Source: Sanguinoderma infundibulare (taxonomy: Eukaryota > Basidiomycota > Agaricomycetes > Polyporales > Polyporaceae). Taken from it: a stretch of 64,000 nucleotides of DNA. Where the stretch lies: assembly GCA_032821775.1 (NCBI GenBank), contig JAVLRN010000018.1:372001-436000 (forward strand), in the 5' to 3' direction. The notes under the pieces are model-generated. The model was given only the letters and a program-made list of their open reading frames with translations. It ran no database searches and was not told the origin of the DNA. The translations under genes were made by a program, and so were the position numbers. Of the stretch, positions 10,796 through 22,658 are shown piece after piece; position 1 is the first letter of the stretch, and every line of letters begins with the position of its first letter.

Positions 10796-12846
10796 ATGAC
10801 CGCTCGCCCTCCTCCTGCTCGTCCTCACATCGGCCTCAACCCGACAAGCAAGTTCTCCTCCTACGCAGCAAACGACTGGGGCGAAGACGACGCCTGGGAC
10901 AGTGCCTCCGACTCCGAGTCGACGAGCAAGCCCGACTGGAAGCGTCCTGCCACCAATGCCCGTGCATCCTCCTCCTCCACCGCACCCAAACCCGTCCCAC
11001 GTCCTGCGCTGAACACCTCCTCTTCTACGCTCGCCTTCTCCTACACGCACGTCGCCGCCCCGAGCTCCTACCCGCCCAAGGTCGAACAGCCCCCGAGCAA
11101 GAACGGATGGACGATCGTCCGCAAGTCCACCGACCGCGGGAGCGTCGAGAGCCGCGAGTACGCCCACCTCGCACACAGCGCAGGTTACGACGAGCTCGAC
11201 GGGGACATGGTCATCGGCGAGCTCGAGGCAGACGGTGCCGACGACCGGGTGGCGGGCCCGCTCAGCGCGAAGCCGCGGTACGACCAGGGCGTGCTGAGGG
11301 GCGATGCGCAGGAGATCGTCGACGGTGCGCCCATACGGCTCCTCCGCTCTCATTGACACCTCATCCAACGCTCAGATCCCCTCCGCCTGATCGACCGCCC
11401 GCCCGGTCCCGGGCCTCGCTCGCCCAGTGCGTCCCATGCCGACTCGCCTCCCGCCGACTCGGAGAAGCTCGTGCGTGAACATTCCATCCGCACAAACAGG
11501 CGGAGACGGTTCGTCGAGTGCATCACCCGGGAAGACGTCGACATCGGTATGTTGCCACTCTGAAATACCGTGCACGATCCTCGCATGTTCATCGCCGCCA
11601 GCCCAACTTCGGAAGCTGGCGTGGAACGGCGTGCCGGCCGAGCTCCGTCCGCTCGTGTGGCCCCTGCTCCTGGGCTACCTCCCGCTCCCGAAGCCCACCC
11701 GAGCGTCCACGCTCGCTAGAAAACGGCGCGAATACGCCTCCCTGGTCGACACGACCTTCTCGCGCGGCCGAGACGGTCTTGACCAGCAAATCTGGCATCA
11801 AATCGAGATCGACGTCCCTCGGACAAGACCAGGCGTGCGACTATGGATGCAAGGTTCGACCCAGCGGGTGAGTTCTTCCCATTACTTTCGAACACGGCGG
11901 GCAAAGCCCTATGTATCCTGACCGAAACCCAGAGTCTGGAACGAATACTTTACGTCTGGGCGATCCGCCATCCGGCGAGCGGGTACGTGCAAGGCATCAA
12001 CGACCTCGCGACACCGTTCTTCCAAGTCTTTCTCTCCGCATACATCGGTCCGTCCACGTCGCCGTCAGCCAAAGCAACGCTTCACACCGCTCACGTTTGT
12101 CCTGTCCTTCAGACTCAGACGTAGAAGAGTTCGACACGGTCATCCTGCCTAAGAGCGTCCGGACGGCGGTCGAGGCGGACACGTTCTGGTGCCTCTCGCG
12201 CCTGCTCGACGGCATCCAGGACAACTACATCGCCGGCCAGCCGGGCATCCACAGGAGCGTGAAGCGCATGGCCGAGCTCGTCGCTCGAATCGACGGTGCG
12301 TTGCGTCCGCGTCTGCGGTTTAGGTTTTACTTGCGCGCATGGCCCGACCATTAAAAATCCGTCGCTTTCCTACAGCACCGCTCGCGGCACATCTGGACGC
12401 GGAGAACGTCGAGTTCATGCAGTTCGCGTTCCGGTGGATGAACTGCTTGCTGATGCGCGAGATCAGCGTGCAAAATACCGTTCGGATGTGGGATACCTAC
12501 TTGGTGCGCTCCATCGCTCGACACCCTTTCTCACGCGCAATGTCTGATCTTGCTGTGTGCAGGCCGAGGGCACGGACGCGTTCTCGCAATTCCATCTGTA
12601 CGTATGCTCCGCCTTCCTCGTGCAATGGAGCAAGAAGCTTCGCGAGATGGACTTCCAGGTACGTTAACCCGACGGACACGCCCTCTTCTGCGCGTCTCAA
12701 CAACCCCGTTACAGGGCATCATCATGTTCCTGCAGTCCCTCCCCACCCAGGGCTGGACGGACCACGAGATCGAGATGCTGCTCAGCGAGGCGTTTGTGCA
12801 CTACTCGACGTGGCACAACGCCCAGAGTCACTTTGTGGGCAAATGA
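10796..12846 (+). CDS. GYP1: GYP1/TBC1D22-type Rab GTPase-activating protein
   Basis: The TBC domain accelerates GTP hydrolysis on Rab/Ypt GTPases; Gyp1-type proteins act at the Golgi. The N-terminal 185 residues are Ser/Pro-rich and disordered. The TBC domain runs WNGVPAELRPLVWPLLLGYLP, then IEIDVPRTRPG with the catalytic Arg finger, SLERILYVWAIRHPASGYVQGINDL with the Gln finger (YVQ), FWCLSRLLDGIQDNY, FMQFAFRWMNCLLMRE and a last exon GIIMFLQSLPTQGWTDHEIE..VHYSTWHNAQSHF. About eight exons join in frame. MTARPPPARPHIGLNPTSKF was taken as the start because the upstream in-frame ATG (10721) adds a stretch without family character. The gene is divergent from the HicA-like gene and convergent with NUP2. 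Confidence 0.85.
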
Positions 12847-13172
12847 ACAGGCGTCTTGCAGGTTTGCATTTCGCTGGGGTCTATGCATTCGCTCTGGGGT
12901 GCCGAATGTTTGGGGGTGTGAACTATGAATATGCATCATCGCGCATCGCATTTGTGACAACTGGCTGACGTGGACTGTGGAAGAGGGGCAAGGTCAGGGA
13001 CGTGTATTCCATGTACAACAAACGTGTGTGGTCCGTGGTTGCCGTCGCGCGGCGGATGGGAGCGTGCCAAACCATACTGCGTACGTATTAGAGTATCATC
13101 ATGGCGCAGTATGCAGCGCATATATACAATGTGCATGCCGAGTAGAAGGGTGGGTGCACCGTGTCGGCGCGT
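12847..13172. other. Convergent intergenic region
   Basis: 326 bp between the stops of the GYP1-type and NUP2-type genes; nothing seen beyond 3' untranslated sequence. Confidence 0.5.
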
Positions 13173-15453
13173 TCATGCGTGCGAGCCTTTGCTCTTGACC
13201 AACTCGATCTCGCGGTCGAGCGCAGCCTTGAGCTCTTTGGCCTGGTCAGCGGTTTTACAGCGTATCCGGTATGGCGTGGACGCGCCCTCGCTGTGGCCCA
13301 TGAAAGACACGATCTTGTCGGACGCTGTAGGGTTCATGCCGCCATGAATCAAGAAATTCTGCACACAAGCACGGTCAGCGATCTCTCCAACAGTCCCAAG
13401 GACGACAAGAAAGTGCTTACGATCGTGATCTTGCCCGTGGCGCTGTTCCTCAAGAGCATCCGCCGCGCGTCCGTCTCCTTGTGCCTCTTGAGCCGGAGCA
13501 CGCCCACGCCGAGGTCGCCCCACTTTGCCTGGCCGTCCTTGTCCTTCGTCATCTTGAACACCTTGCTGCGGAGCTCGTGCGTCGTCTCCTCGTCCTCCTC
13601 GCCCTCGCCTTCGACGTCGTGCACCGATGCAGACGCGAGCAGCGGCGGGGGTTGCGCGTCGTCGCTAGACGGGAGCGCGGGAGTGCCGTCCCCGGATGAG
13701 CCCTCCGCCTTGTCTTCTTCCGCCGCCGCCGCCGCCGCCGCCGACCCGAACCCGGGCCCGGATCCGAACGTGGTAGTGATCGGTTTCAGCGGCGTGAACG
13801 CGAACGGAAGGGACTTTACGGGCCCGGTGCTCGCATCCGCGTCCATCTTAGGCGGGCTCCCGAACCCCCACCCGACGGGGTTCCCGATGCTGCCCCCTGC
13901 CTTGGTGGCGGCGGCACCGAATAAGAAGGGCGAGGGCTTTGCGGGCGAGGCGGACCCGAAGGAGAACGAGGTCGCGGACGCGGATTTCTCCTTGTCCTTT
14001 TCCGGCGTCGTCGCTCCGCCCGTGCCCCCAGAGCTGGAGGCGCCGCCGAAGGGCGTTGACGCGCCGGAGCTGGGGGCGAAGAACGAGACGGGCGGTCTCG
14101 CGTCCTTGTCCTTCTCCTTTTCGGGTTCGGTTTCGTCGTCGGCGTCGTTGGAGGAGTCGGCTTTGGCACCGAACGGGGAGCCGCTGCCGAAGATCGAAGA
14201 GGAAGACGCCGAAGGACCGAACAGGGAAGTCGAGGAAGACGAGGATGGGGGGAAGAGGGATGTCGAGGAGGTCGACGCTGGGGGCTTGCCCCCGAAGATG
14301 GAGGTGCTGCTGGACGAGGCCGCGGCGCCGAATGTGAAGGCGTTGGCTGGCGTGGATGTTGTGGGACCGGCGTTGGATGGCAAGCCGAAAGAGAACGTGG
14401 ACTTGGGAGCCTCGGTGATGACGGAGGATTCAGCACGGGGTTTGGACGAGGCGAAGGAGAAGGGGCTGCCTAATGAACCACTGCTGCCGGTGTCGATCTT
14501 GGGAACAAAACCGCTACTTGGTATTGGGGATGCAGTCGCTGTACTCGAAGGGGCAGGCGGCTTGAAGCCAGCAAAGCTCGATGGCGGAGCAGGCATCGAG
14601 AACGAGGGTGCAGGCTTTGGTGTCTCGGCAGGTTTTGACTCAGTGAGTGACGTGCTTGAAGGTGCTTTGGGCGTAGTCTTTGACTTGGCTTCGAAATCTG
14701 ACTTGACCGTGATACGCAAGGCCTTATACCGCTCCAGCAGCTCTGCGACATCCGCAAACGGGTCCGACTCGATAGCTTTGGAGACGGCGGCGAGGAAAGA
14801 CACGTTCAGGCCACGGAGGGCTTTGTAGTAGTCGATCTCGCTTTGGTCGTCTTCGACGATCGTGGCTGGGGCAGGTGGTTCCGAAGACGATGAAGACCCA
14901 ACGATGGAGGCAAACGCCTTGGTGGCAGAAGACGCCGAAGACGACACAGACGGTCCACCAAAGAGAGACGATGGCTGGGATGAAGGCGCGAGTTTTGCTG
15001 CAGCGGGTGGTGCGAAGGACGGGAAGAAGGAAGTTGACGCGGTGGTTGACGTGCCAAAACCCTGGAAACCAGATAATTTGCTGTTTGCGGCGGGCTATAT
15101 GCGGGCATAGGTCAAGGAGGCTCGAGACAATGCATGGGTGGACGTACCTCGGTGGTGATGGCACTGAGAGTAGGTGCACTTGACGCGTTTGCAGCCGCGG
15201 CTGAACGTTTTGGTAGTCCTCGTATTCTGGGATTGAATTCAACACGAGTTGTGCATGAGAGTTATTGCTATAAGTACGCACGGTCTGGTGGCAAGGACGG
15301 ACTCGTCTGCTATCTGGAAGCCAGATTTTGGGACCTCCTGGTGTGGTATTCATCAACTGACCAACTCCCTGCGGGTGTGGCACGTACCTCAACCTCATCA
15401 TCAGTGTCCTCTCCACCCTCCTTCGTCAACTGGTGATCGGCGGCTCTCTTCAT
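13173..15453 (-). CDS. NUP2: NUP2/NUP50-type nucleoporin with RanBP1 domain
   Basis: A mobile nuclear-basket nucleoporin that binds importin-alpha and Ran and helps recycle import complexes. The start is MKRAADHQLTKEGG at 15453, the short basic N-terminal motif by which Nup50/Nup2 proteins bind importin-alpha, followed by an acidic stretch and GFQIADESVLATR. The middle is a Ser/Ala/Pro-rich FG region (SGFQGFGTS, SLFGGPSV, TFSFGLPS, AFTFGAAA, SIFGSGSPFG). The last 140 residues are a Ran-binding domain: RSKVFKMTKDKDGQAKWGD, GVGVLRLKRHKETDARRML, NFLIHGGMNPTASDKIVSF, YRIRCKTADQAKELKAALDR. Four upstream introns and one inside the RanBD (after GKITI) splice in frame. Confidence 0.88.
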
Positions 15454-15872
15454 GATCGTGAGCGGCGAGGGAGGACAGAGCGGGAGTGGGTTGGACGTGG
15501 TTGGGACCAACTTGTCTTGTGGCTCGCGTCGAATGTCCCATAGGCACGTGGCCCCGTTTGACAGGCGCCCGTATCGGACTCCAAAGAATTAGAGCGGAGA
15601 TGATTCCTTCTCTCCCCACGGAGGCCCAGGAAAATGTCGAGTTTAGGAAGGTTCGGCCGTCAGCCGGGAGATGGAGATGAGAGAGAATACTTATCTAAAG
15701 GAGGATTGCTGCGTTGGGGTGCGAGAATGTGCGGCAGACGTGGCTTTTTGGCAGGCAGGGCAGGCAGGTGTGGTTACGTAATCTACTGTAGCCGGCATAG
15801 GGGCCGTGTTCTGCGCGCCCGAGCGACTCCCGCTCACTCTCCCTTTCGACGCCGTCGTCCCCATCCTCCCCG
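15454..15872. promoter_or_regulatory. Bidirectional promoter between NUP2 and MGA2 homologs
   Basis: 419 bp between divergent start codons. No clear TATA box or conserved ORF. Confidence 0.45.
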
Positions 15873-18800
15873 ATGTCGTCTTCGTCGACGACCGCCTGTT
15901 CGAGGTCTCCCTCGCCCTCCCCCACCACTCCAGAGGCCTCAGACATTCTCGACCCTATCATGAGCCAGGAGGACCTTTCCGCCTGGTGCAGATCCCTACC
16001 CAGCGGCCAGTTTCTCATCAGCAGCCAGCTTCAGTTTGGAGATCGTGTTCGGAAGGTGGAGGATCGTCCTGCATTGAGTCTAGAAGATCTCTTGCAAGAA
16101 CATGTGTACGAAGAGTGAGTCCCGCTCGGTCCATTGTCACTGCCGGTCCTAATTGCACCCAGTGCTACTCCTGCTCCTCTCGACGTTCCTCCAGAGTCAA
16201 TGTTCTGCCCTGTCACCAGTCCTGCATCATCAAACGCTTCTATCACCAGCACCAAGCCAATACCCCCTCCTGCCCAAATTCGCAAGGATCCCCCCGCGCT
16301 CCAGCGCGTCGTCTTCCCGGAGAAGGAGTCATGCTCAAAGTGAGTCTCCCATTCGGTTATGGACTTGGGAACACGAGTACAATGCAATGCTATCATGTCG
16401 TGCATTGTTGGAACGGGAGGACCGCTTGTCATGTATTGGCTATCAAAGCTTCCAGCCCGGCTGTCCTCCTCGGACGTGTCATGGAGTTCGAAGCAGTCGG
16501 GCCCTTGCTTCATCTTCCAAAGCGCAATGTGCGAACCACGACAGGCATCACAGTGCAGACGTTGGCACCGTTCTACGAGGATACAGGACATGTCAGCACG
16601 TACCCAACTTTGGCTTCCCCGACGTACTTTTATTAAGCTGCCCACTCACCATCACTTAGTCTTCCTATCATCTTCCCAAGCTTGCCGGAAGGCGGCACGA
16701 AGTCTCGAGTCGAGACCCAAATTCGTCTCACGGTCGACTTGGCCCATGCCAGTTCATCGTCTGGCGAGCCCCTCAAGTATGACAAAGTTGGAAGTTGGAA
16801 GTGGTTAAAATTGCCCAAAGGCACCACCACGAAGAAGAGAACCCGCAAAGAGGGTAAAGTCGGTTAGTGTCCTCGCGCCTTTTTGTCTCACTGCTCTGAC
16901 CTTTCTCTAGACGCGCCCACGGAGGAGTCCCTCTACCTAACAGCGGAGATTACCTGCGCGACACCTCCACATACCCGAGTGACCGTTTGTTCTAGCTGTC
17001 AAACACGCGAGGTATGTCGGTTATCTCTATCAATGTTGACGTATTCTCACACTCGATAGGCCAAGCGTGTTGCCCGCAAGATTGCAGCCCGTGTCCGGCC
17101 TGCGCGTTCCGACTCGGACTCACAAGAGGAACCCCGCATGATTCCTGGCAAAGGCAGACACGAAGACACGTCCAACATCCTTCAGTTCAATTGCCCCGAG
17201 GTCCTTGACTTTTCTTCGGGCTCAGTCATCCTGCCCCTGCGTATTACATGCTATTGTCGACATCACCGCGAGAAGGTAGGCTTCAACCTCCACTTCACAA
17301 TGCTCGACCACATTGGTCGTATCATCGGCACCGGGTCGACGAAGCCCATCATGATCACCGATGACCACAAGAGTACCGGTGTAAACACGCAGAAGCCGAG
17401 CGAATTTGGCGCGAAGCTTGACTGGACAGTCGCTGGCACGGACTCGCAGGAAAGTGCACCGAAGCGGAAGAAGGTGGCAACCGGACCAGAACGCTCCAAG
17501 AAGCGTGCAAAGCCCTACGACACCAACACGAGAGTCCCGAAACTTCATCGCCAGAGTAGTAGTGGCAGCCTTCATTCCCTATCCGAGATGACGTCCGCCT
17601 TCGCGACTCGGGCCTCGTCACCGCTTCAACAACCAGCAATGCACTCCACGCCTTTGCAGATCCACGCTTCTGTCGCCTCCTCTCCTCCGTCGAACTTCGG
17701 CTTCAACGAGCCGCCTCATTCCTCCGTTTCCTTCACTCATGACGTGCTTGACAACGTACCGTCAACTGAAGTCGCTAGCCCGCACTCGTCTGCCTTTGAC
17801 CCTAATGCCTCCATTGCCGACTTCATCACTGGCAGCTACAACGTCAACGTCGACGTTGTTATGCCCGACTGCAGTGAGCTCGAATCCACGGGTCCCACAT
17901 ACCAAGACCATGCGAATTCTCCTTTCGTGCACCATTCGCCACCTATCCCATCGCCTCAGTCGGCTGTCGAGCCAATGAACCTGGCTGTTCCTATTCCGGC
18001 TCCCGCCGTCTCCATGCCGTACATTCTATTCAAACACGACCCTCCACCACCCATTAGCCTTCCTCTTCCCCGCATCCACCGACTTATCCCTGCCGCCGGG
18101 CCTACCTTCGGCGGCATCGAAGTTACTGTCCTTGGTGCGAACTTCCATCCTTCTATGCAGCTAAACTGTGTTTTCGGCTCTACACCGTCGACGTCCACGC
18201 AACGTTGGAGCGAAAACACACTTGTGTGCATCTTGCCGCCAAGCGTGACCCCTGGGCAAGTTCATGTTTGGTTCGAGGGTATGCCGAAGGAGGACGATGG
18301 GACTCCGCCGTGCCTGTTCACTTACACGGATGAGACGGACAGAGCTTTGTAGGTGTTTTACTTCCTTAGGCTGCTCCGGATTTAGATTTTGACTAATGGT
18401 TCGCGCACAGAATGGAATTGGCACTTCAGGTCGTTGGTTTGAAGATGACTGGAAAGATCGAGGATGCGAGGCATATCGCTATGCGCATTGTCGGCAACAC
18501 CGGTGGACCCGACCCTGACCCTCAGGGTGGCATGCCGGCAGGCGGCGCGATGCAGCTTTCTTCGCACCTCCTCCTTGGCCGCGCAGGTGACACCGGCGAC
18601 TTTGAGAAGGTGCTCCTCGACTTCCTCGGGCTCCTCAACCTTCCCATGGCCCACGCCGCCGCCTCGAGCAAGCCCTTTATTTCAAAGCAGACTTCGAGCG
18701 GGCAGACGCTACTCCATCTCGCGACCCTAGCTGGGTTCTCATCGCTTGTCGAGTTCCTCCTTTCACAGGACATCGATATCGACGCCCGCGATAACAACGG

Positions 18801-20016
18801 CTGCACGGCGCTCTTCTTGGCGGCACTGACAAGTTCGACGGAATGTGCGCGCGCTCTCGTCAACGCCGGCGCAGCACTCGATGTCGTGAACGCTGCCGGT
18901 AAGACGCCTGCGGAGGTTGGACCGGCCGGCTTCTTCGACTTCATCACGTCCGAGAGTGAGCGTTCGTCCGAGGGCGGTGGCCACGATTCTGACGATGGCG
19001 CTTGGGGTGATGTCGAGGAGGATGAGTCGGACGAGGATGCCGAACGTCGGAGCACGCTTCGGAGGCGAAAGGGCCGCAAGCTTGGCCGGGCACTGAAACC
19101 ACGCTCTAGTGTAACAACCACATCTGTAGACCTGCCGTCTTCCCCGGAGCCGGACCACAAGCCGTCATCAGCTGCGGCAGAGAAGAAGGCTATCGAGGCT
19201 GGGCTTGCCGCTGCTGATGAGAAGCAGGCGGCGACGTTCACCGAGATGCTTTACCGTACGCTCGCGCAGCTCCAACACCCGCAGGGCATGATCCCCAACA
19301 TCCCCATTCCTTACCTCCACATGCCCAACCTCCCCGGCATCCCAATCTGGGGAGCGCTTCCGCAGATCCCCGCCGTCTTCCCTGTGATCGTGCCGATCCC
19401 TCAGCTGTGGGGCGATCGTCGCACGCGCGGCACGGACGAGAAGGAGGACGGGGCGGAGGCGAAGCCCGGGTTCGCGAACGCGGTCGACATCAAGGCCTTC
19501 TGGGAGAAGTGGATGCAGCAGGTGACAAGGGCGAACGAGGGTCACGATAACCCACCTCCGGCATACACCCCGCGCGACACGGACCAAGCGATGGACCCAG
19601 CGACGTTCAACCCCGACGCGAAGGTTCCAATCCCGGAGTCTCAACCTTCCGTCGTTGCTGAGCACCAGCCCCAGCCTCAGCCTGAGACTGAGGTCGAGAC
19701 AACAGCCGTTGCGCCCGTTCCTGCCCATCGCCCCGTGGGCTACGGCGATGCTACGATCCCTGAAGAAGAGGTGCAGTTGTACGGCTACAGGCCGGCGCGC
19801 AAAGCCCCTCGTCGGGCGCAGAAGAAGCGTACGTAACGTAGTCGATCCAAGTTTGACTTTTGCTTACCTTCCATCCTTTTAGACGACCGCATGCTCGTGC
19901 TCTTCTGGATCCCTATTTTGATCATCGGTTTCGCCTGGGCCTTCCTCCACGCGCTGAAGATCGCCCTCCATGCGACGAAGGCGCTCGTCACACTCAAGGT
20001 TGGCCTCCACGCATAA
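15873..20016 (+). CDS. MGA2: SPT23/MGA2-type membrane-tethered transcription factor
   Basis: In yeast this factor is anchored in the ER membrane and released by ubiquitin/proteasome processing to activate OLE1 and other lipid genes. In order: an N-terminal segment (MSSSSTTACSRSPSPSPTTP), a conserved central domain (SLPEGGTKSRVETQIRLTVD, YDKVGSWKWLKLPKGTTTKK, TAEITCATPPHTRV, CSSCQTREAKRVARKIAARV), a Ser/Pro linker, an IPT/TIG domain (IPAAGPTFGGIEVTVLGANF), two ankyrin repeats (GQTLLHLATLAGFSSLVEFL; NNGCTALFLAALTSSTECAR) and a C-terminal transmembrane helix (LVLFWIPILIIGFAWAFLHA) from a short last exon. A 320-bp intron (16340-16659) precedes the central domain. This is the full family architecture, so regulated processing is likely. 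Confidence 0.9.
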
Positions 20017-20575
20017 GTTAGGCATCGAGTTTGTTCTGGAAGCAAGCAAGCGAGTACGTACTCGGCAGTCTCGAGGTCAAAACACGCAGGGCGTCGTGGT
20101 GTATGTGTATGATACAGCCGGATAATTATTGGACCCATGAATGTCGACGTCGACTAGTACCTACTTCTATGATCGTATAACCCTTCCGTCGAAATATCCC
20201 GTCCGTTCTTTCATGCACGCGTTTCCTGGACTCTAGCAAATGTCTTAGGGCTGTTGCTCCCGCTTTCCTTTCCTTTCCTTACGACTTTTTTCCCCCTTTC
20301 GTTCTCGGATTTAATCCTCTCCTCTTCTCCTAGAATCCGGTACGGTCCTCTTTCGAATGTCTCGCACTGCCCTGGGCCTCTCTGTCTATCGTATACGTAT
20401 TCCACCTGCTGTTTCGATAGATTCGTGTGTACGAGACGTATAATACAAGCATGCGACTTTACGATGAACGGCCTTCGCGTGGCAAGACAAGTGGGTCGGG
20501 ACCGCGGGAACAGGCCCAAGCACAAGATCTCCTACACGCCTTTGCTACGATGAGCCAACCTTTGTGCGCCCGAAA
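20017..20575. other. Convergent intergenic region
   Basis: 559 bp between the MGA2 homolog stop and the stop of GH27-c. It holds a pyrimidine-rich stretch at about 20258-20330; no gene. Confidence 0.5.
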
Positions 20576-22560
20576 TCACTGACAGTTTTCGCAAGCGGCG
20601 GGAGTGATGAGGAACGCAGCGGTGTCGTGCGTATCGACCGTGATCGAGAAGTTGCTCGTCTCGAACGTGCCCAGATCCTTGCCCGTCCACATGTCATGCA
20701 CCATGAACCGCGTATCAGACCCGAGGCGGCCGAGGCCAGGGACCTTCGCGAAATCGAACGTCTTGGTCGCCGTGGTGTCCGTGTTGATGATGAAGACGTG
20801 CGTCCCCTTCGACGATTTCCCCGCGTAATACTCGGGCGGCGAAGCGCCCGGGGCGTCGTCGGTGGGAGTGAAGGGTTTAGCTGGGGTGCCGACGATGGGG
20901 TCCTGGTTGAACTCGAGCAGTTCGGCGTTCTTGATGATAGCCAGCTGGGCCGTGTTCAAGAGGGCGACCTTCGTGACGGACGTAAGCATACCACAAAACG
21001 ACGGAAAGTGCGATGGATGGGGCGGGGCTTACGTCGGTGCCAAGAAGGAGAGGGCTCTTGAGGAACGCCCACGCAGCGAAGTACGTTCGCTGCTCTTGGA
21101 TGGTCAAGTCTCCGTTTCCGAGCTGTAGCAGGTCGCTATATGGGCAGGTTAACCCATTGGTCAGACATGAGCTTGATGCACTCACATCTCGTTGTGGGAG
21201 TAGAAGTCGACTGAGTCGAGGTACTTGACGTTCGAGGCGATGCTGCCTGTGATGACGCTCCAGGATGGGCTCGGCTTGTCGCTTATGAGCCACGAGTGTG
21301 CCTGTGTTCCGTCGATTGGTATCTCAGCCGCTGATTGGGGTAGCGGAGACATGGAAGGAACTCACGACGCGACCGCCCCATTCCCATACGCGTGATTGTG
21401 AGCCCCCGACATTGATATCGAAGAGGAACGGTCGATCGGTTTTGTTCAACGCGGCACTGCCATGAATCCACATCGTCAGCATACATGTGAACTAGTCAAA
21501 CCGGTGGGACGTACGTCATTTGACGGTAGCGAATAGCAGTGTTTGAATTGCTATCATAGAACCCAAGTCTCAAGGCAAAGACGTATGGGAATACGAAGGG
21601 AAGTACGTACTACCAGTCTCCACCGGGGGGCTTCTGGGAAAAGGTCAGGATCCGGATTGATTGACCATGTGTAGCACATGGACGCACCGGAGAGTCGGTC
21701 CAGTTTGCCGGAATGTTGTGGCCAGGATCTGTTGTGGACGTCAATGCCGCAGTCCCTACTCGCCGTAGGAGGTGACAACGCACTGTACTGGAGGTCTTAA
21801 AGGCCAAATTCAGAATCAAAGTGCAATTACTCGCGCTCAAGGTCCGCCGGCAGACGACCGCTGGACAGACTTACAGTCGATGCCCCATTCAGCAAACGTC
21901 GCAGCGTCTAGCGCTTCTTTACCGAGAGAACCAGGGGTGCCATCGATGCAAGTGTTCCCGGCACAGGCGACGATTCCCAACTTGAGGCCGATGCCATGCA
22001 CTTGGTCAGCGAGGGAGCCAATTCCGTTCGGGAACTTGCTCGGGTCAGGTATGAGCCGACCTGTGTATATGTTTCTAGCCGGGAGCGACCAGTACCCCTA
22101 TAAGTATAGTCATGTTCGGCGTTGACATACGGAGCGGCAAAGTCTTAGAGGAGGGAGCGCATACGTTGGCAATGACAATGTATTCGTAGCCTGCATTGGC
22201 AAGCCCAAGAGAGGTGAATTGGTTGGTGGTCTCAAGGACTAAGGTTTCGTTGAGGTCTATCACAACAATGACTGTTAGGTCATGTACACGGAGATGATGC
22301 GTGGGCGCATACGCACTGGGACCATACGCATACCAGGAATGCCAGCTAATCAGTTGTCGGTCAGCTTCCCGCGTTTGAAGTTTCCCAAGTCGAACGAAGG
22401 GAGCGTCTCACCCGAGGGCAGGGAGCTTTCCCACATCATGGGTTGGACTAATCCTAGGAGCTGAAGAGGTTATAGCAGGAGTCGCAGTGCTTGGCAGCGT
22501 TACAGAGGCAAGAAGCCCTCCGAGAACGTAGACGCCGAAAGGTTGTTTAAACCGATACAT
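20576..22560 (-). CDS. GH27 alpha-galactosidase-like protein, copy c
   Basis: Inverted twin of copy b, open through all exons. Leader [20 protein letters not shown], then [27 protein letters not shown] loop (read [20 protein letters not shown]), [66 protein letters not shown] and the C-terminal sandwich. Several catalytic features differ: the galactose-binding Asp pair (IDD in copy b) reads IAN; the acid/base segment SWRITGD reads SWLISDK; the nucleophile codon, split by an intron, reads Asn followed by Pro-Gly. Unlike b, d and f, the alternative acceptor that would keep Asp is absent. It may be a secreted sugar-binding or inactive paralog. Divergent from PRP-B. Confidence 0.75.
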
Positions 22561-22650
22561 CACGAAAGGTTTCGCAAAGCCGACCTTCTACGAGGCGAGG
22601 AAAGGAACGGGGGGAGGGGGGCCTGAGGTCCGCCCAGCACGTAGAGGCGA

Positions 22651-22658
22651 CTTTTAAG
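22651..22658 (-). promoter_or_regulatory. TATA-like box of GH27-c
   Basis: CTTAAAAG on the minus strand about 90 bp before the ATG, at the same place as in GH27-b. Confidence 0.5.

Noticed and set aside
13816..14436. Large Pro/Arg-rich ORF in another frame of the NUP2 gene
   Set aside because: Frame shadow; the FG and Ran-binding frame explains the region.
16031..16645. 204-residue antisense ORF over the MGA2 intron
   Set aside because: Covers an intron that splices in frame between conserved exons; no family similarity.
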